In this document: piece by piece, positions 53,478 through 62,579 of the stretch
Position numbering within the stretch: position 1 is the first letter of the stretch
Layout of the letters: each line of letters opens with the position of its first letter
Assembly (NCBI RefSeq): GCF_022761115.1
Contig: NZ_JAKWJS010000005.1
Span: 62,001-126,000 of the forward strand
Source: Dyella sp. RRB7
GTDB taxonomy: Bacteria; Pseudomonadota; Gammaproteobacteria; Xanthomonadales; Rhodanobacteraceae
Length of the DNA: 64,000 nt
Direction: 5' to 3'
Notes under the pieces: model-generated
What the model was told of the DNA's origin: nothing
Seen by the model: the letters and a program-made list of their open reading frames with translations, nothing else
The model's database searches: none
Made by a program: the position numbers and the translations under genes

Positions 53478-54839
53478 ATGAAGACCCGCGTACTCACCGG
53501 CATCACCACCACCGGCACGCCGCATCTTGGTAACTACGTCGGCGCCATCCGCCCGGCCGTGGCGGCCAGCCGGCGCGATGACGTCGATGCGTTCTACTTC
53601 ATGGCCGACTATCACGCGCTCATCAAGAGCGACGATCCGGCCCGCATCGAACGCTCGCGCCTGGAGATCGCCGCCACCTGGCTGGCCGCCGGCCTCGATC
53701 CGCAGAAGGTCACCTTCTATCGCCAGTCGGACATCCCCGAGATTCCCGAGCTGACCTGGTTCCTCACCTGCGTCACCGCCAAGGGCTTGCTCAACCGCGC
53801 GCATGCCTACAAGGCCGCCGTGGACAAGAACACCGAGGCGGGCGAGGACGCCGATGCCGGTGTTACCGCGGGCCTGTACATGTACCCCGTGCTGATGGCC
53901 GCCGACATCCTGGCCTTCAACGCCAACAAGGTGCCGGTGGGGCGCGACCAGATCCAGCACATCGAGATGGCGCGCGACATCGCGCAGCGTTTCAACCATA
54001 TCTACGGCCGCGATTTCTTCGTGTTGCCCGAGGTGGTGATCGAGGAGCAGGTGGCCACGCTGCCGGGCCTCGATGGCCGCAAGATGTCCAAGAGCTACGA
54101 CAACACCATTCCGTTGTTCGCCGGTGGGCAGAAGCATCTGCGCGAGACCATCATGCGCATCGTTACCGACTCGCGCCTGCCGGGCGAGGCCAAGGATCCG
54201 GACAGCTCCTCGCTGTTCACCATCTTCCGCGCCTTCGCCAGCGAAGCCGAGTCGGCCGCCTTCCGTCAGGCGCTGGTGGATGGCATCGGCTGGGGCGAAG
54301 CCAAGCAGGTGTTGTTCGAGCGCATCGAGGTGGATGTGGCGCCCATGCGCGAGAGCTACGACGCCTTGATCGCACGTCCGGGCGTGATCGAGGAGATCCT
54401 GCACGAGGGCGCCAAGAAGGCCCGCGCCATCGCGGCGCCCAAGATCGCCGAGCTTCGCGATGCGATTGGCCTGCGTTCTGGCGTGTCGATCGCGCCGCAG
54501 GCAACTGCCAAGGCGGCGCCGAAGTCGGGCAAATCGCCGCGCTTCGCCAGCTTCCGCGATGGCGATGGTAGTTTCCGTTTCCGCCTGTTCTCCGCCGATG
54601 GCGAGGAGTTGCTGCTGTCGCGCTCATTTGCCGATCCCAAGGCGGCCGGCGTGCTGCAGAAGCGCATCAAGGAACTGGGTGCCGCCGCGGCGGTGGTGCA
54701 GTCGCAGTCCTCGGCGCTGGTGCTGGAACTCGACGGCGAGCCGGTAGCCAGTACGCCGGTGTTCGACGACGAACAGGCTCGCGATGCGGCGCTCACGCGT
54801 TTGCGTGGCGCCCTGGATCAACTCGCCGCGCAGGAATAG
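53478..54839 (+). CDS. trpS: Tryptophanyl-tRNA synthetase with C-terminal extension
   Basis: A 453-residue enzyme. The class I signatures are TGTPHLGNYVGAIRPAV (HIGH-like HLGN) and DGRKMSKSYDN (KMSKS). The first roughly 335 residues match ordinary bacterial TrpRS. The remaining roughly 115 form an extra C-terminal domain after a Lys/Ala linker (GSFRFRLFSADGEELLLSRS, then FADPKAAGVLQKRIKELG) that resembles the YegP/DUF1508 fold. Such extended TrpRS proteins occur in Xanthomonadales. Confidence 0.93.
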   Translation: MKTRVLTGITTTGTPHLGNYVGAIRPAVAASRRDDVDAFYFMADYHALIKSDDPARIERSRLEIAATWLAAGLDPQKVTFYRQSDIPEIPELTWFLTCVTAKGLLNRAHAYKAAVDKNTEAGEDADAGVTAGLYMYPVLMAADILAFNANKVPVGRDQIQHIEMARDIAQRFNHIYGRDFFVLPEVVIEEQVATLPGLDGRKMSKSYDNTIPLFAGGQKHLRETIMRIVTDSRLPGEAKDPDSSSLFTIFRAFASEAESAAFRQALVDGIGWGEAKQVLFERIEVDVAPMRESYDALIARPGVIEEILHEGAKKARAIAAPKIAELRDAIGLRSGVSIAPQATAKAAPKSGKSPRFASFRDGDGSFRFRLFSADGEELLLSRSFADPKAAGVLQKRIKELGAAAAVVQSQSSALVLELDGEPVASTPVFDDEQARDAALTRLRGALDQLAAQE

Positions 54840-54874
54840 CGCGGCCCGCCACGGTGCCCTGGAGGGGGTGATTC

Positions 54875-55201
54875 ATGCGTTATCTGGCCATCCTGTTGCT
54901 CGCTCCCTGGCTGCTGATCCTGGGCTGGGCCTATTGGTCGTATCCACGCAACCTATGGCGCAGCCGCGCGCGGCGTAGCTTCGACGTGGCGGCACTGCTG
55001 CTTGCCGCACTGGCTGCCGTTCAGTGCGCCACGCTGGGCTTTGATGCGGCAAGCGTGCCCGCGGTGGGCCAGTTTGGTCCCTCCAGTGGTGCGATCTGGC
55101 GGCAGGTATTGCCCGCGCTCTATGGCTACGGCGCCTGCGTGCTGGTGCTCGCGCTGGCACTGATCGTGCGTCAACTCCTATGGCGCCGCCCGGCGCCCTG
55201 A
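54875..55201 (+). CDS. Hypothetical membrane protein
   Basis: A 108-residue protein with three hydrophobic helices (ILLLAPWLLILGWAYWSY, DVAALLLAALAAVQCA and YGACVLVLALALIVRQLL). GGAGGGGG precedes the ATG. No known family. It is followed closely by the DUF6348-like gene, whose possible upstream start overlaps it. Confidence 0.7.
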   Translation: MRYLAILLLAPWLLILGWAYWSYPRNLWRSRARRSFDVAALLLAALAAVQCATLGFDAASVPAVGQFGPSSGAIWRQVLPALYGYGACVLVLALALIVRQLLWRRPAP

Positions 55202-55218
55202 CCTTGCAGGACACTCCC

Positions 55219-55860
55219 GTGAACGACGATACGCTCCAGCGCTACCTGATCCGCCTTTTCGAGCGCCACGACGTCGAGCTGGAGCCCGACGAGGAGTGGC
55301 TGATGACCGATGGCGACTTTCCCGCCATTCGCGCCACCTGGCATGAGGGGGCTGCGGGCGAAGCTGGCCGTCTGGACGTCGATATCGTGATCAGCGAAGA
55401 GCGCCATATCGAGGAAAGCTTTGCCGGCATCGGCGGTGGCGAGGTTGGCTGCCGCGACGCGCTGGGTGTGTTCGAGCGCAGCGAATTCCACGTGCTGCTG
55501 GCGGCGTGCTGGTATGTCACCGACGAACGTCGCATGCAGCTGGAAAGCTGGGAGATGGGGCCGCGCACCTGGGACGCCTTTATCGGTCCGCTGGTATCGA
55601 CCCGCGAAGGCATTGCTGCGCCAGACGGGCTGGTGTCCGAGCTGCGCGCCGCCTTGCAGGGCGAATCGCTGACGCCGGAACTGCACTGGGTGCGCTTGTT
55701 CTATCGTCGCGGCGATGATGGCCAGGCCAGCACCGAGGCGTTGCTGGACAATGCGCCATGGCCCGCTGGCGACAAGCTGCTGACGTCGCTGGCATGGCCG
55801 GCGGCCGAGGGTCCTTACAATGCGCGCAGCTTTATCGCGCTCGACATCCGCGATTATTGA
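55219..55860 (+). CDS. DUF6348-like protein
   Basis: A 213-residue soluble protein, with alpha/beta character (RYLIRLFERHDVELEPDEEW, SEFHVLLAACWYVTDERRM). It resembles the DUF6348 group found in proteobacteria, with no known reaction. GTG 55219 with AGGA upstream is preferred; ATG 55180 would overlap the membrane protein gene. It overlaps the convergent VOC gene by seven bases. Confidence 0.65.
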   Translation: MNDDTLQRYLIRLFERHDVELEPDEEWLMTDGDFPAIRATWHEGAAGEAGRLDVDIVISEERHIEESFAGIGGGEVGCRDALGVFERSEFHVLLAACWYVTDERRMQLESWEMGPRTWDAFIGPLVSTREGIAAPDGLVSELRAALQGESLTPELHWVRLFYRRGDDGQASTEALLDNAPWPAGDKLLTSLAWPAAEGPYNARSFIALDIRDY

Positions 55861-56282
55861 GGCCGCTGCATGACCGGCGCATCGTCCGGCCGGGCGGTTT
55901 CCTCCCAGCGGTTTACATGGGGGCCAAACCGCTCGCGCTGCTGGCGGATCACGCAGAAGCGGTGACCGCTGGGCGCCTGCATCACCCACCAGCGCTCGCG
56001 CACACAGGCCACGCGTTTCGCGCCGAGTTTCTCCAGCCGCTCCACTTCGGCTTCCAGATCATCCGTTTCGATATCCAGGTGCACACGGCTTTTGTGCTCC
56101 ACGCGCTGCAGAAGAATGATCGGCTCGTCATCCGCGGTGGCCAGTTCGGCATAACGGCCGTCACCATCCTGGTCCAGCGTGACGATGGACTTGCCCAGCG
56201 CGTGGCTCCAGAAGGTGGCCGCCTCGGCGAGGTCGCTGGCCTGGCAATCGATGACAATGCTGCTTAGTCGGCTGTGGTGCAT
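55854..56282 (-). CDS. VOC/glyoxalase-like family protein
   Basis: A 142-residue single-domain protein with the glyoxalase/bleomycin-resistance fold (SSIVIDCQASDLAEAATFW, then VHLDIETDDLEAEVERLEKL and WWVMQAPSGHRFCVI). The likely group is glyoxalase-like domain PF18029; substrate unknown. Confidence 0.85.
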   Translation of the reverse strand: MHHSRLSSIVIDCQASDLAEAATFWSHALGKSIVTLDQDGDGRYAELATADDEPIILLQRVEHKSRVHLDIETDDLEAEVERLEKLGAKRVACVRERWWVMQAPSGHRFCVIRQQRERFGPHVNRWEETARPDDAPVMQRPQ

Positions 56283-56393
56283 GGGAGATCCACCTCGGGA
56301 CTAGGTAAGGCGTATAGCGTCAGTAATCCAAATGCCGTTATATCGCAGCTTTCGATGGATGGCTCCGCCATGGAACGGTGGCGACGCTTGATG

Positions 56394-58136
56394 TTAGACG
56401 GCGGCAACTGGCACGACATCAAAAGCCATTGTCAGTCGATGCTCTTCTGTTGCGCTGGTGAATGGAACAGTGCCATGCCACATCCATGATGGAAACAGCA
56501 CAAGCATGCCAGGGACTGGGCGGACAAAGTAATCTGGACTCAGCGCTGGCTGCGTGATCAAACCTGGTTCGCCGAACTTCAGCCAGCCCTGCTTGTCGCC
56601 ATTGTTGACCGCCTCCGGAACTTCGATATAGCAGGCGGACGAAATCCAGCCCTTGCCGTGAAAGTGATTCACATGATGGCCATGCGGCTGCAGCCGCACG
56701 GACCACAAGCCGTTAAGTCGGTAGTTTCCCGTTGCTCGCCTATGCCAGGGCGTGTCCCCGATCCTCAACCTGTTCATGTAGCGGTCTATCGGACCATGGA
56801 TGGCCTTTGGTAGGGCCCTTATCGCCGGCATAAGGGTTTCAGTAACGCGATGCTCGACCTGCGTGCCTCGGCGTACGCTTTGGTCCACTGGCTCCGCCAG
56901 CAATGCATGTTCATGGCGCAGGTCTTCAGCCAGATCGGACAGGTAGTGGTCCAGGTCCGACCAGCCGTCGGGAACGTCCAGCATGCAGGCCTGGACCAGG
57001 GACTCATAGTCGTGGAAAGGACGGTAGCGAGGGTCATCGAGCAAGCGCCACGACGCTGTTTGCAGGGCTATGGCATGGTTGTCATGCGGGTTTGCGGTCA
57101 GCAAACGTTCGGCGATATTGGCCGCCACCTCGGGGCGGCCGGTTGCCAGCATCGTATCCGCGTATAGCCCTGCTACCCCGGCATGGCTTGGGGCCAGCCG
57201 CATCGCATGTTCCGCGTGAAGGGCAGCTCTGGCGGCGTCCATATCTATGGACGTCTGGGCGGCCATGATGCGTAGAGTTAGATGGTTGGGATTAGAAGAA
57301 ATAAGACGTTCAAGTTCTTCTTTTGCTTCCACATGGCAGTTGGCGATGCGCATGATCCTGGCCCTTACGACCTGCAGATCAAGTGCGCGAGCGTCACGGA
57401 ATTGACGAACGGCACGGTCGATCTCGGCCAAGGCGGCGCGGATATCACGAGTGCGCATCCAAATAAGTTCCGCCAGCGCCGAATGTGCCGCGGTATCCCA
57501 GGGCTTGTGCATCAAGGTGCGGTGAAATTCCGCTTCAGCCTCATCGTATTGGCGCATTTCGAAAAAGGAGCGCGCCAATACCGAGCGGCTCCCAGCATTG
57601 TCCAGGCCTTTGGCAATGGCGGCTTGGGCAGACGCATTGGCAGCGTGGCTTTGGCCATCTTGCCCAAGTGCCACGGCGAGTCCAAGGTGCGCCACGCCGT
57701 TGCCGGGCGCTGCCGCAATGGCATGGTGAAACGCCGCAATGGCCTCCTTGAGATGGCCCATTTCCAAAAGAATCTGCGCACGCTGGAGCAGAATGGGGGG
57801 CGCTGGGGAATCCGTGGCGGCGCAGTAGTTGTCTATCAGGCCAAGGCCATCCTGAGCCCGTTCCTGTGCCAGAAGTACCCGTACCAGTGCCGAGATAATG
57901 GCGGGCTCGGAGCGTTTCCGCGCCAGGCATTGCCGAAGAAGTTGCTCGGCCTCTCGTGGCCTTCCCTGGAGAAGGAGCGCTTCACTCTGAGCGATGACAC
58001 TGGATAGTTCGCTAGCTAGCGCTGCTTTGTCCAATGCGGCATCGGACAAAGGAAAAGGAATGCCATGAGCAGACCGTTGTTCTTCCATGAACACACCACC
58101 AAATTCCAAGGGGGCGGCGACTTTTCCAAACTGCAT
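56394..58136 (-). CDS. TPR protein with C-terminal 2OG-Fe(II) oxygenase domain
   Basis: A 580-residue protein. TPR-like repeats fill about residues 45-350 (EAEQLLRQCLARKRSEPAII, LGLAVALGQDGQSHAANASA). The C-terminal roughly 120 residues match the putative 2OG-Fe(II) oxygenase family: QPHGHHVNHFHGKGWISSACY with HxH near 490, and LVLFPSWMWHGTVPF with the distal His near 553. The architecture parallels the TPR-hydroxylase at 18.5 kb. Like the first sulfotransferase gene it is AT-richer than its neighbours. The start could also be residue 17 (58088). Confidence 0.85.
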   Translation of the reverse strand: MQFGKVAAPLEFGGVFMEEQRSAHGIPFPLSDAALDKAALASELSSVIAQSEALLLQGRPREAEQLLRQCLARKRSEPAIISALVRVLLAQERAQDGLGLIDNYCAATDSPAPPILLQRAQILLEMGHLKEAIAAFHHAIAAAPGNGVAHLGLAVALGQDGQSHAANASAQAAIAKGLDNAGSRSVLARSFFEMRQYDEAEAEFHRTLMHKPWDTAAHSALAELIWMRTRDIRAALAEIDRAVRQFRDARALDLQVVRARIMRIANCHVEAKEELERLISSNPNHLTLRIMAAQTSIDMDAARAALHAEHAMRLAPSHAGVAGLYADTMLATGRPEVAANIAERLLTANPHDNHAIALQTASWRLLDDPRYRPFHDYESLVQACMLDVPDGWSDLDHYLSDLAEDLRHEHALLAEPVDQSVRRGTQVEHRVTETLMPAIRALPKAIHGPIDRYMNRLRIGDTPWHRRATGNYRLNGLWSVRLQPHGHHVNHFHGKGWISSACYIEVPEAVNNGDKQGWLKFGEPGLITQPALSPDYFVRPVPGMLVLFPSWMWHGTVPFTSATEEHRLTMAFDVVPVAAV

Positions 58137-58326
58137 GTCGCGCGTGGCAGCATGCTAGGCCCGTGGATGGATAGGTTTAAATGTGCCTGATGGCATATCT
58201 GCACGAACATCCCGCACCCGTGATGTTCTTGATCGTGACGTCGCGACCATGTGCCTCAACGGAGGTGGCGCTTGTGGGTGTTAGCTTCTTTGCGGCTGGA
58301 ATGGCGGTATTTGCAACGGAGCAAGC

Positions 58327-58731
58327 ATGAGCGAGACGTTCGACGATTTGCAGACCAGCTATGGACGCTGTCTGCGCCATGGCGGTTTCATCGCCCGCTT
58401 CTATGAAATCTTCATGGCCAGTCATCCCGATATCCCGGGCATGTTCAAGGACACGGATTTCAGCCGCCAGTATCTGGCGCTGCGTCGTGGCATCACCGCG
58501 GCCATCACGCATGCGGGTGGCAGCACCTTGTCCAGGCGCATGATGACGGAGATGGCACAAGTGCATGGCCGCAAAGGGCGGGCACCGGTGTCTCCCGAGA
58601 TGTATCAGTATTGGGTGGAGAGCTTGCTGCGTGCGCTGGCCGAGTACGATCCGCAATACAACTTTGCCCTTGAGCAGCGCTGGCGAAAAGCGCTGGCGCA
58701 GACCACTCAGTATTTCATCGCCCTTTATTGA
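58327..58731 (+). CDS. Bacterial globin-like protein
   Basis: A 134-residue single-domain globin. N-terminal SYGRCLRHGGFIARFYEIFM and CD-region FKDTDFSRQYLALRRGITAAI are followed by a proximal-His candidate in MAQVHGRKGRAPVSPEMYQ. This fits single-domain bacterial globins (SDgb or M family). A role in oxygen or nitric oxide sensing or detoxification is known for relatives. ACGGAGC precedes the ATG. A bidirectional terminator follows. Confidence 0.85.
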   Translation: MSETFDDLQTSYGRCLRHGGFIARFYEIFMASHPDIPGMFKDTDFSRQYLALRRGITAAITHAGGSTLSRRMMTEMAQVHGRKGRAPVSPEMYQYWVESLLRALAEYDPQYNFALEQRWRKALAQTTQYFIALY

Positions 58732-58745
58732 TTGATGGGCGAAAA

Positions 58746-58771
58746 AAAGCCCCGGCATGGCCGGGGCTTTT
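58746..58771. terminator. Bidirectional intrinsic terminator
   Basis: Perfect 11-bp stem AAAGCCCCGGC (58746-58756) / GCCGGGGCTTT (58760-58770) with a 3-nt loop. T tracts follow on both strands (TTTT on plus, seven T on minus). It serves the globin gene and the converging bkd operon. Confidence 0.93.
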
Positions 58772-58787
58772 CGTGCAACGGTTCGCC

Positions 58788-60170
58788 TTAGTTCGGCAGG
58801 CCCAGGTCGTCCAGCAGGGCCTTGAGGAAGCGCGCCGCTTCGCCGCCGGTGGCGGCGCGGTGATCGAAGGTCAGCGAGATCGGCAGGCGGCGATGCACTT
58901 CGATGCCGCCGATCACCGCCACCACGTCATGGCTCAGCTTGCCCGCGCCGATGATGGCGACGGTGGGCGGCACCACCACCGGGGTGGCGTAGCGGCCGGC
59001 GAACATGCCGAAGTTCGACAGGCTGATGGTGTAGCCCGAGAGTTCCGAGGCCGGGATGCTGCGGTCTTCCACCTGCGAGCGCAGGCGCTTGATCGCGGCG
59101 CGCACGCCGGCGCCGTCGAGCACGTCGGCGTTGCGCAGCGCGGGCACGAACAGGCCATCCTCGGTGTCCACGGCGATGCCGATGTCCACGTGCGGATGCA
59201 GCGTGCGGGTGAGGTTCTTGCCGTCGAACCAGGCATTGAGGGCCGGCACGGTTTTGCAGGCCACCACGATGGCGCGGATCAGGCGTGCGGTGATGTCCTG
59301 CTTGCCGATCCAGGCGTGCAGGTCGGCGTCGTCCACCAGGGTGGTCGGCACCACGTTGGCGTGAGCCTCGGCCATCACGCGCGCCATGTTGCGGCGAACG
59401 CCCTTGAGCTGTTCCGGCTGGCCGCTGGCGTGCACGCTCGGCGGGGCCGTGCGTACCGGCTTGCCGGCGAGCGAGGTCGGGCCGCGGACCGGTTCCGGCT
59501 GCGGCAGCTCGGGCGCCAGGTGGCGACCGGCGGAGGCTGGCACGGCGCGGGCGGGTGCGGCGCCCAGCGCAGCGGTGCCGTTGGCGGCGGCGTTCTTCAC
59601 GTCCTGCAGGGTGACCACGCCATCGGCGCCGCTGGGCTTTACGCGGGTGAGATCGACCTTGAGCTTCTTGGCCAGCGCGCGCACCGCCGGCACGGCCTTC
59701 ACGCCGCCGATGCTGGCTGCCTGTTCGACGTGCACGTGGCTGCCGCTGACCATGGCGCCGACTACGGTGCCTTCGTCCTCGCGATCGGCGGAACCGTTGC
59801 TGTCGATCTCGCCGCCCTCGTCGGAGGCGACGACCTTGTGCGCGTCGGCGGTGGCGCTGCCGGCGCCTTTCTTCGGACCGTGGTGATGGCCGGTGGATTC
59901 GGCTTCGGCGCGCTGCTTGGCGTTCGGGTCGGGCTCGAACTCGGCCAGCGCCGAGCCGGTCTCGATGATGTCGCCGGCAGCACCATGCAGCTTGGTCACC
60001 TTGCCGGTGTACGGGGAGGGCACGTCCACCACGGCCTTGGCCGTTTCCATCGACACCAGCGGGGCGTCGAGCTTGATGGTGTCGCCTTCCTTCACGTGCC
60101 ACTCGACGATGGTGGCGTCGGGCAGGCCCTCGCCGAGGTCCGGCAGGTAGAACGTCTTGATGTCGGCCAT
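58788..60170 (-). CDS. bkdB: Branched-chain 2-oxoacid dehydrogenase E2 (lipoamide acyltransferase)
   Basis: A 460-residue E2. The lipoyl domain has VSMETAKAVVDVPSPYTG with the lipoyl Lys in METAKA; the peripheral-subunit-binding region is AVPAVRALAKKLKVDLTRVK; the catalytic core ends with FDHRAATGGEAARFL (HxxxG). The product would be a branched-chain acyl-CoA, the primer for iso- and anteiso-fatty acids typical of Xanthomonadales. It is the third gene of the operon, separated from E1 beta by a 134-base gap filled with palindromic repeats. Confidence 0.9.
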   Translation of the reverse strand: MADIKTFYLPDLGEGLPDATIVEWHVKEGDTIKLDAPLVSMETAKAVVDVPSPYTGKVTKLHGAAGDIIETGSALAEFEPDPNAKQRAEAESTGHHHGPKKGAGSATADAHKVVASDEGGEIDSNGSADREDEGTVVGAMVSGSHVHVEQAASIGGVKAVPAVRALAKKLKVDLTRVKPSGADGVVTLQDVKNAAANGTAALGAAPARAVPASAGRHLAPELPQPEPVRGPTSLAGKPVRTAPPSVHASGQPEQLKGVRRNMARVMAEAHANVVPTTLVDDADLHAWIGKQDITARLIRAIVVACKTVPALNAWFDGKNLTRTLHPHVDIGIAVDTEDGLFVPALRNADVLDGAGVRAAIKRLRSQVEDRSIPASELSGYTISLSNFGMFAGRYATPVVVPPTVAIIGAGKLSHDVVAVIGGIEVHRRLPISLTFDHRAATGGEAARFLKALLDDLGLPN

Positions 60171-60211
60171 GATCGGGGTTCCGAAAGTTTTGGGGTATTC
60201 GTTGCTTGGCT

Positions 60212-60293
60212 CCCTTCCCTGCGCGTAGCAGGGGAGGGCTGGAGAGGGGTGAAGCTTCCCCCTCCCAGCCTCCCCCTGCTTGCAGGGGGGAGG
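60212..60293. repeat. CCCTCCCC-type palindromic repeats, copies 2 and 3
   Basis: Two palindromes of the family seen at 2677: arms 60212-60222 / 60228-60238 (CCCTTCCCTGC / GCAGGGGAGGG) and 60269-60279 / 60282-60293 (CCTCCCCCTGC / GCAGGGGGGAGG). They lie between E1 beta and E2, inside an otherwise compact operon, and could attenuate or stabilise the transcript. Confidence 0.8.
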
Positions 60294-60304
60294 CGCTTAA
60301 GGGC

Positions 60305-61285
60305 TTAGCTGGCCGCCAGCGTACGCTTGGCGGCTTCCACCACGCGCTCGGTGCTCGGCAGGTATTTCATTTCCAGGCGGAACAGCGGGATGTGCGTGTC
60401 GTAGCCGGTGACGCGCTCGACCGGCGCCAGCAGGTCGTACAGGCATTCCTCGGCGACGCGCGCGGCAATCTCGGCGCCGAAGCCGGCGGTCTTGGGTGCT
60501 TCGTGCACGATCACGCAGCGGCCGGTCTTCTGCACCGACTCGGCGATGGTGTCGAAGTCCAGCGGGGTCAGCGTGGCCACGTCGATCACCTCGGCGCTGA
60601 TGCCATCGGCAGCCAGCTCATCGGCGGCTTCCAGGGCTTCCTTCACCTGCGCGCCCCAGGTCACGATGGTGACGTCGGTGCCGTCGCGCAGCACGAAGCA
60701 CACGTCCAGCGGCAGCGCCTCGCCGTCATCGGGCACTTCTTCCTTGTACTGGCGGTAGATGCGCTTGGGCTCGAAGAACATCACCGGATCCGGGTCGCGG
60801 ATGGCGGCGAGCAGCAGGCCGTAGGCACGCGCCGGCGACGACGGCATCACCACGCGCAGGCCCGGGATGTTGGTGAACAGATGCTCGTTCGCTTCCGAAT
60901 GATGCTCCGGTGCGCGAATGCCGCCGCCCCACGGTGCACGCCACACGGCCGGCACGGTGATGCGACCGCGCGTGCGGTTGCGCATGCGCGCGGCGTGGCA
61001 GGCGATCTGCTCCATCATCGGATAGATGAAGCCTTCGAACTGGGCTTCGGCGACCGGCTTCATGCCCTGGGCGGCCAGGCCCACGGTGACGCCGGCGATG
61101 GTGGTTTCGTCCAGCGGCGTGTCGAGCACGCGCAGCTCGCCGAATTTTTCCTGCAGGCCCTGGGTGGCGCGGAACACGCCGCCGTTGACGCCAACGTCTT
61201 CGCCCAGCACGACGACGCTTTCGTCGTGGGCCATTTCATAGGCGAGGGCCTGGGTGACGGCTTCGATAAGAGTGATCTGTGCCAT
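60305..61285 (-). CDS. bkdA2: Branched-chain 2-oxoacid dehydrogenase E1 beta
   Basis: A 326-residue subunit beginning MAQITLIEAVTQALAYEMAHD, with the active-site Glu in VVVLGEDVGVNGGVFRAT and GRITVPAVWRAPWGGGIRAPEHHSE. The C-terminal transketolase domain has VIDVATLTPLDFDTIAES. It is preceded by E1 alpha with only three bases between stop and start. Confidence 0.92.
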   Translation of the reverse strand: MAQITLIEAVTQALAYEMAHDESVVVLGEDVGVNGGVFRATQGLQEKFGELRVLDTPLDETTIAGVTVGLAAQGMKPVAEAQFEGFIYPMMEQIACHAARMRNRTRGRITVPAVWRAPWGGGIRAPEHHSEANEHLFTNIPGLRVVMPSSPARAYGLLLAAIRDPDPVMFFEPKRIYRQYKEEVPDDGEALPLDVCFVLRDGTDVTIVTWGAQVKEALEAADELAADGISAEVIDVATLTPLDFDTIAESVQKTGRCVIVHEAPKTAGFGAEIAARVAEECLYDLLAPVERVTGYDTHIPLFRLEMKYLPSTERVVEAAKRTLAAS

Positions 61286-61288
61286 GGC

Positions 61289-62374
61289 TTAGTGGGCCTT
61301 CTTGTCGAGCGAAAGCGCGAGGTCGCGCTGTTTTGCGAGGTCTGCGGGAACTTCGGCGAAGGTGTAGTCGAACATCGCGGTGACCGGCTGGGTCTTGGTT
61401 TCGAGGTAGGCATTCACCTCGTTGTCCATCCACTCGTCGCACTCGGCCTTCCAGGCCTCTTCCTTGGCGTCGTCCCACACGCCCTTGGCCACCAGCCAGT
61501 TGCGCAGGCGCTTCATCGGCTCCTTGGCCCAGGCGTCCTTCACTTCCTGCTCGCCACGGTAGCGGCGGGCATCGTCGGCGGTGGTGTGGTCGGACAGGCG
61601 ATAGGTCACCAGCTCGAGCACACTGCCGCCTTCGCCGTTGCGTGCGCGGTCCAGCGCATCGCCCATGGCCTTGCGCACGGCGATGATGTCGTTGCCGTCC
61701 ACCTGGATGCAGTACAGGCCGGCCGCAATGCCCTTCTGGGCCAGCGTGGGCGCGCCCGACTGGATCTTGCGCGGCACCGAGATGGCCCACTGGTTGTTCA
61801 CGATCACCGCCACCAGCGGCAGGTTTTGCGCACCGGCGATGTTGATGGCGCCGTAGAAGTCGCCCTTGGACGAACCGCCGTCGCCGATGGTGCACACGGC
61901 CACGCGCTTCTCGTTGCGGATCTTGAACGCCAGCGCGGAGCCGGCGGCATGCAGGCATTGCGTGGCGATCGGCACCGACCAGGCGAAGTCGTGGCGGGCC
62001 GGCTCTTTCTGGTAATCGTTGCCGCGCTCGTCGCCGCCCCAGTACATGTACACCTCGCGCGGCTGCACGCCGCGGTACAGCTGGGCGCCGTATTCGCGGT
62101 AGCTGGGTGCGAACACGTCTTCGGGCTTCATGGCGCTGCCGATGCCCACGTGCGCGGCCTCGTGGCCCAGGCAGCTGGCATAGGTGCCGAGCTTGCCGGT
62201 ACGCTGCAAGGCGACCGACTTGGCGTCGAACACGCGGGTGGACAGCATCAGCTTGTACAGCTCGACCATGTGGTCGAGGTCGCTGGCGAAGGCAGGCAGA
62301 TCGTCACGGACCTGCTTGCCCTCGGCATCGAGATACTGCAGGTATTCGATTTCAAACTTGGCGGCGATGGACAC
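61289..62374 (-). CDS. bkdA1: Branched-chain 2-oxoacid dehydrogenase E1 alpha
   Basis: A 361-residue subunit from the GTG at 62374, chosen because GGGAGCGAG precedes it; a longer frame to 62449 lacks such a site. The thiamine-diphosphate motif is CTIGDGGSSKGDFYGAIN followed by NNQWAIS; YRLSDHTTADDARRY matches the phosphorylation-loop region. BCKDH E1 alpha rather than pyruvate E1 alpha is inferred from the operon and the N-terminal region. First gene of the operon; divergent from kynA. Confidence 0.9.
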   Translation of the reverse strand: MSIAAKFEIEYLQYLDAEGKQVRDDLPAFASDLDHMVELYKLMLSTRVFDAKSVALQRTGKLGTYASCLGHEAAHVGIGSAMKPEDVFAPSYREYGAQLYRGVQPREVYMYWGGDERGNDYQKEPARHDFAWSVPIATQCLHAAGSALAFKIRNEKRVAVCTIGDGGSSKGDFYGAINIAGAQNLPLVAVIVNNQWAISVPRKIQSGAPTLAQKGIAAGLYCIQVDGNDIIAVRKAMGDALDRARNGEGGSVLELVTYRLSDHTTADDARRYRGEQEVKDAWAKEPMKRLRNWLVAKGVWDDAKEEAWKAECDEWMDNEVNAYLETKTQPVTAMFDYTFAEVPADLAKQRDLALSLDKKAH

Positions 62375-62579
62375 GACTCGCTCCCGGAGTGAGTAATGGT
62401 GGAAATAGGGGTGCAGGGAGGTGGCGGCCCATCCAGTGGGGCCAGGCACGCATAACGTCCTGACAAGACCGCATTTGATAACAGGCGGGGATGTTGCGCT
62501 GCAAGGTACAGCGCAGCATGCGGGATCGTACGGAAGCCCCCGTGACAGCGGTTACCATGCGCATTCCCCCGCTAACAGA

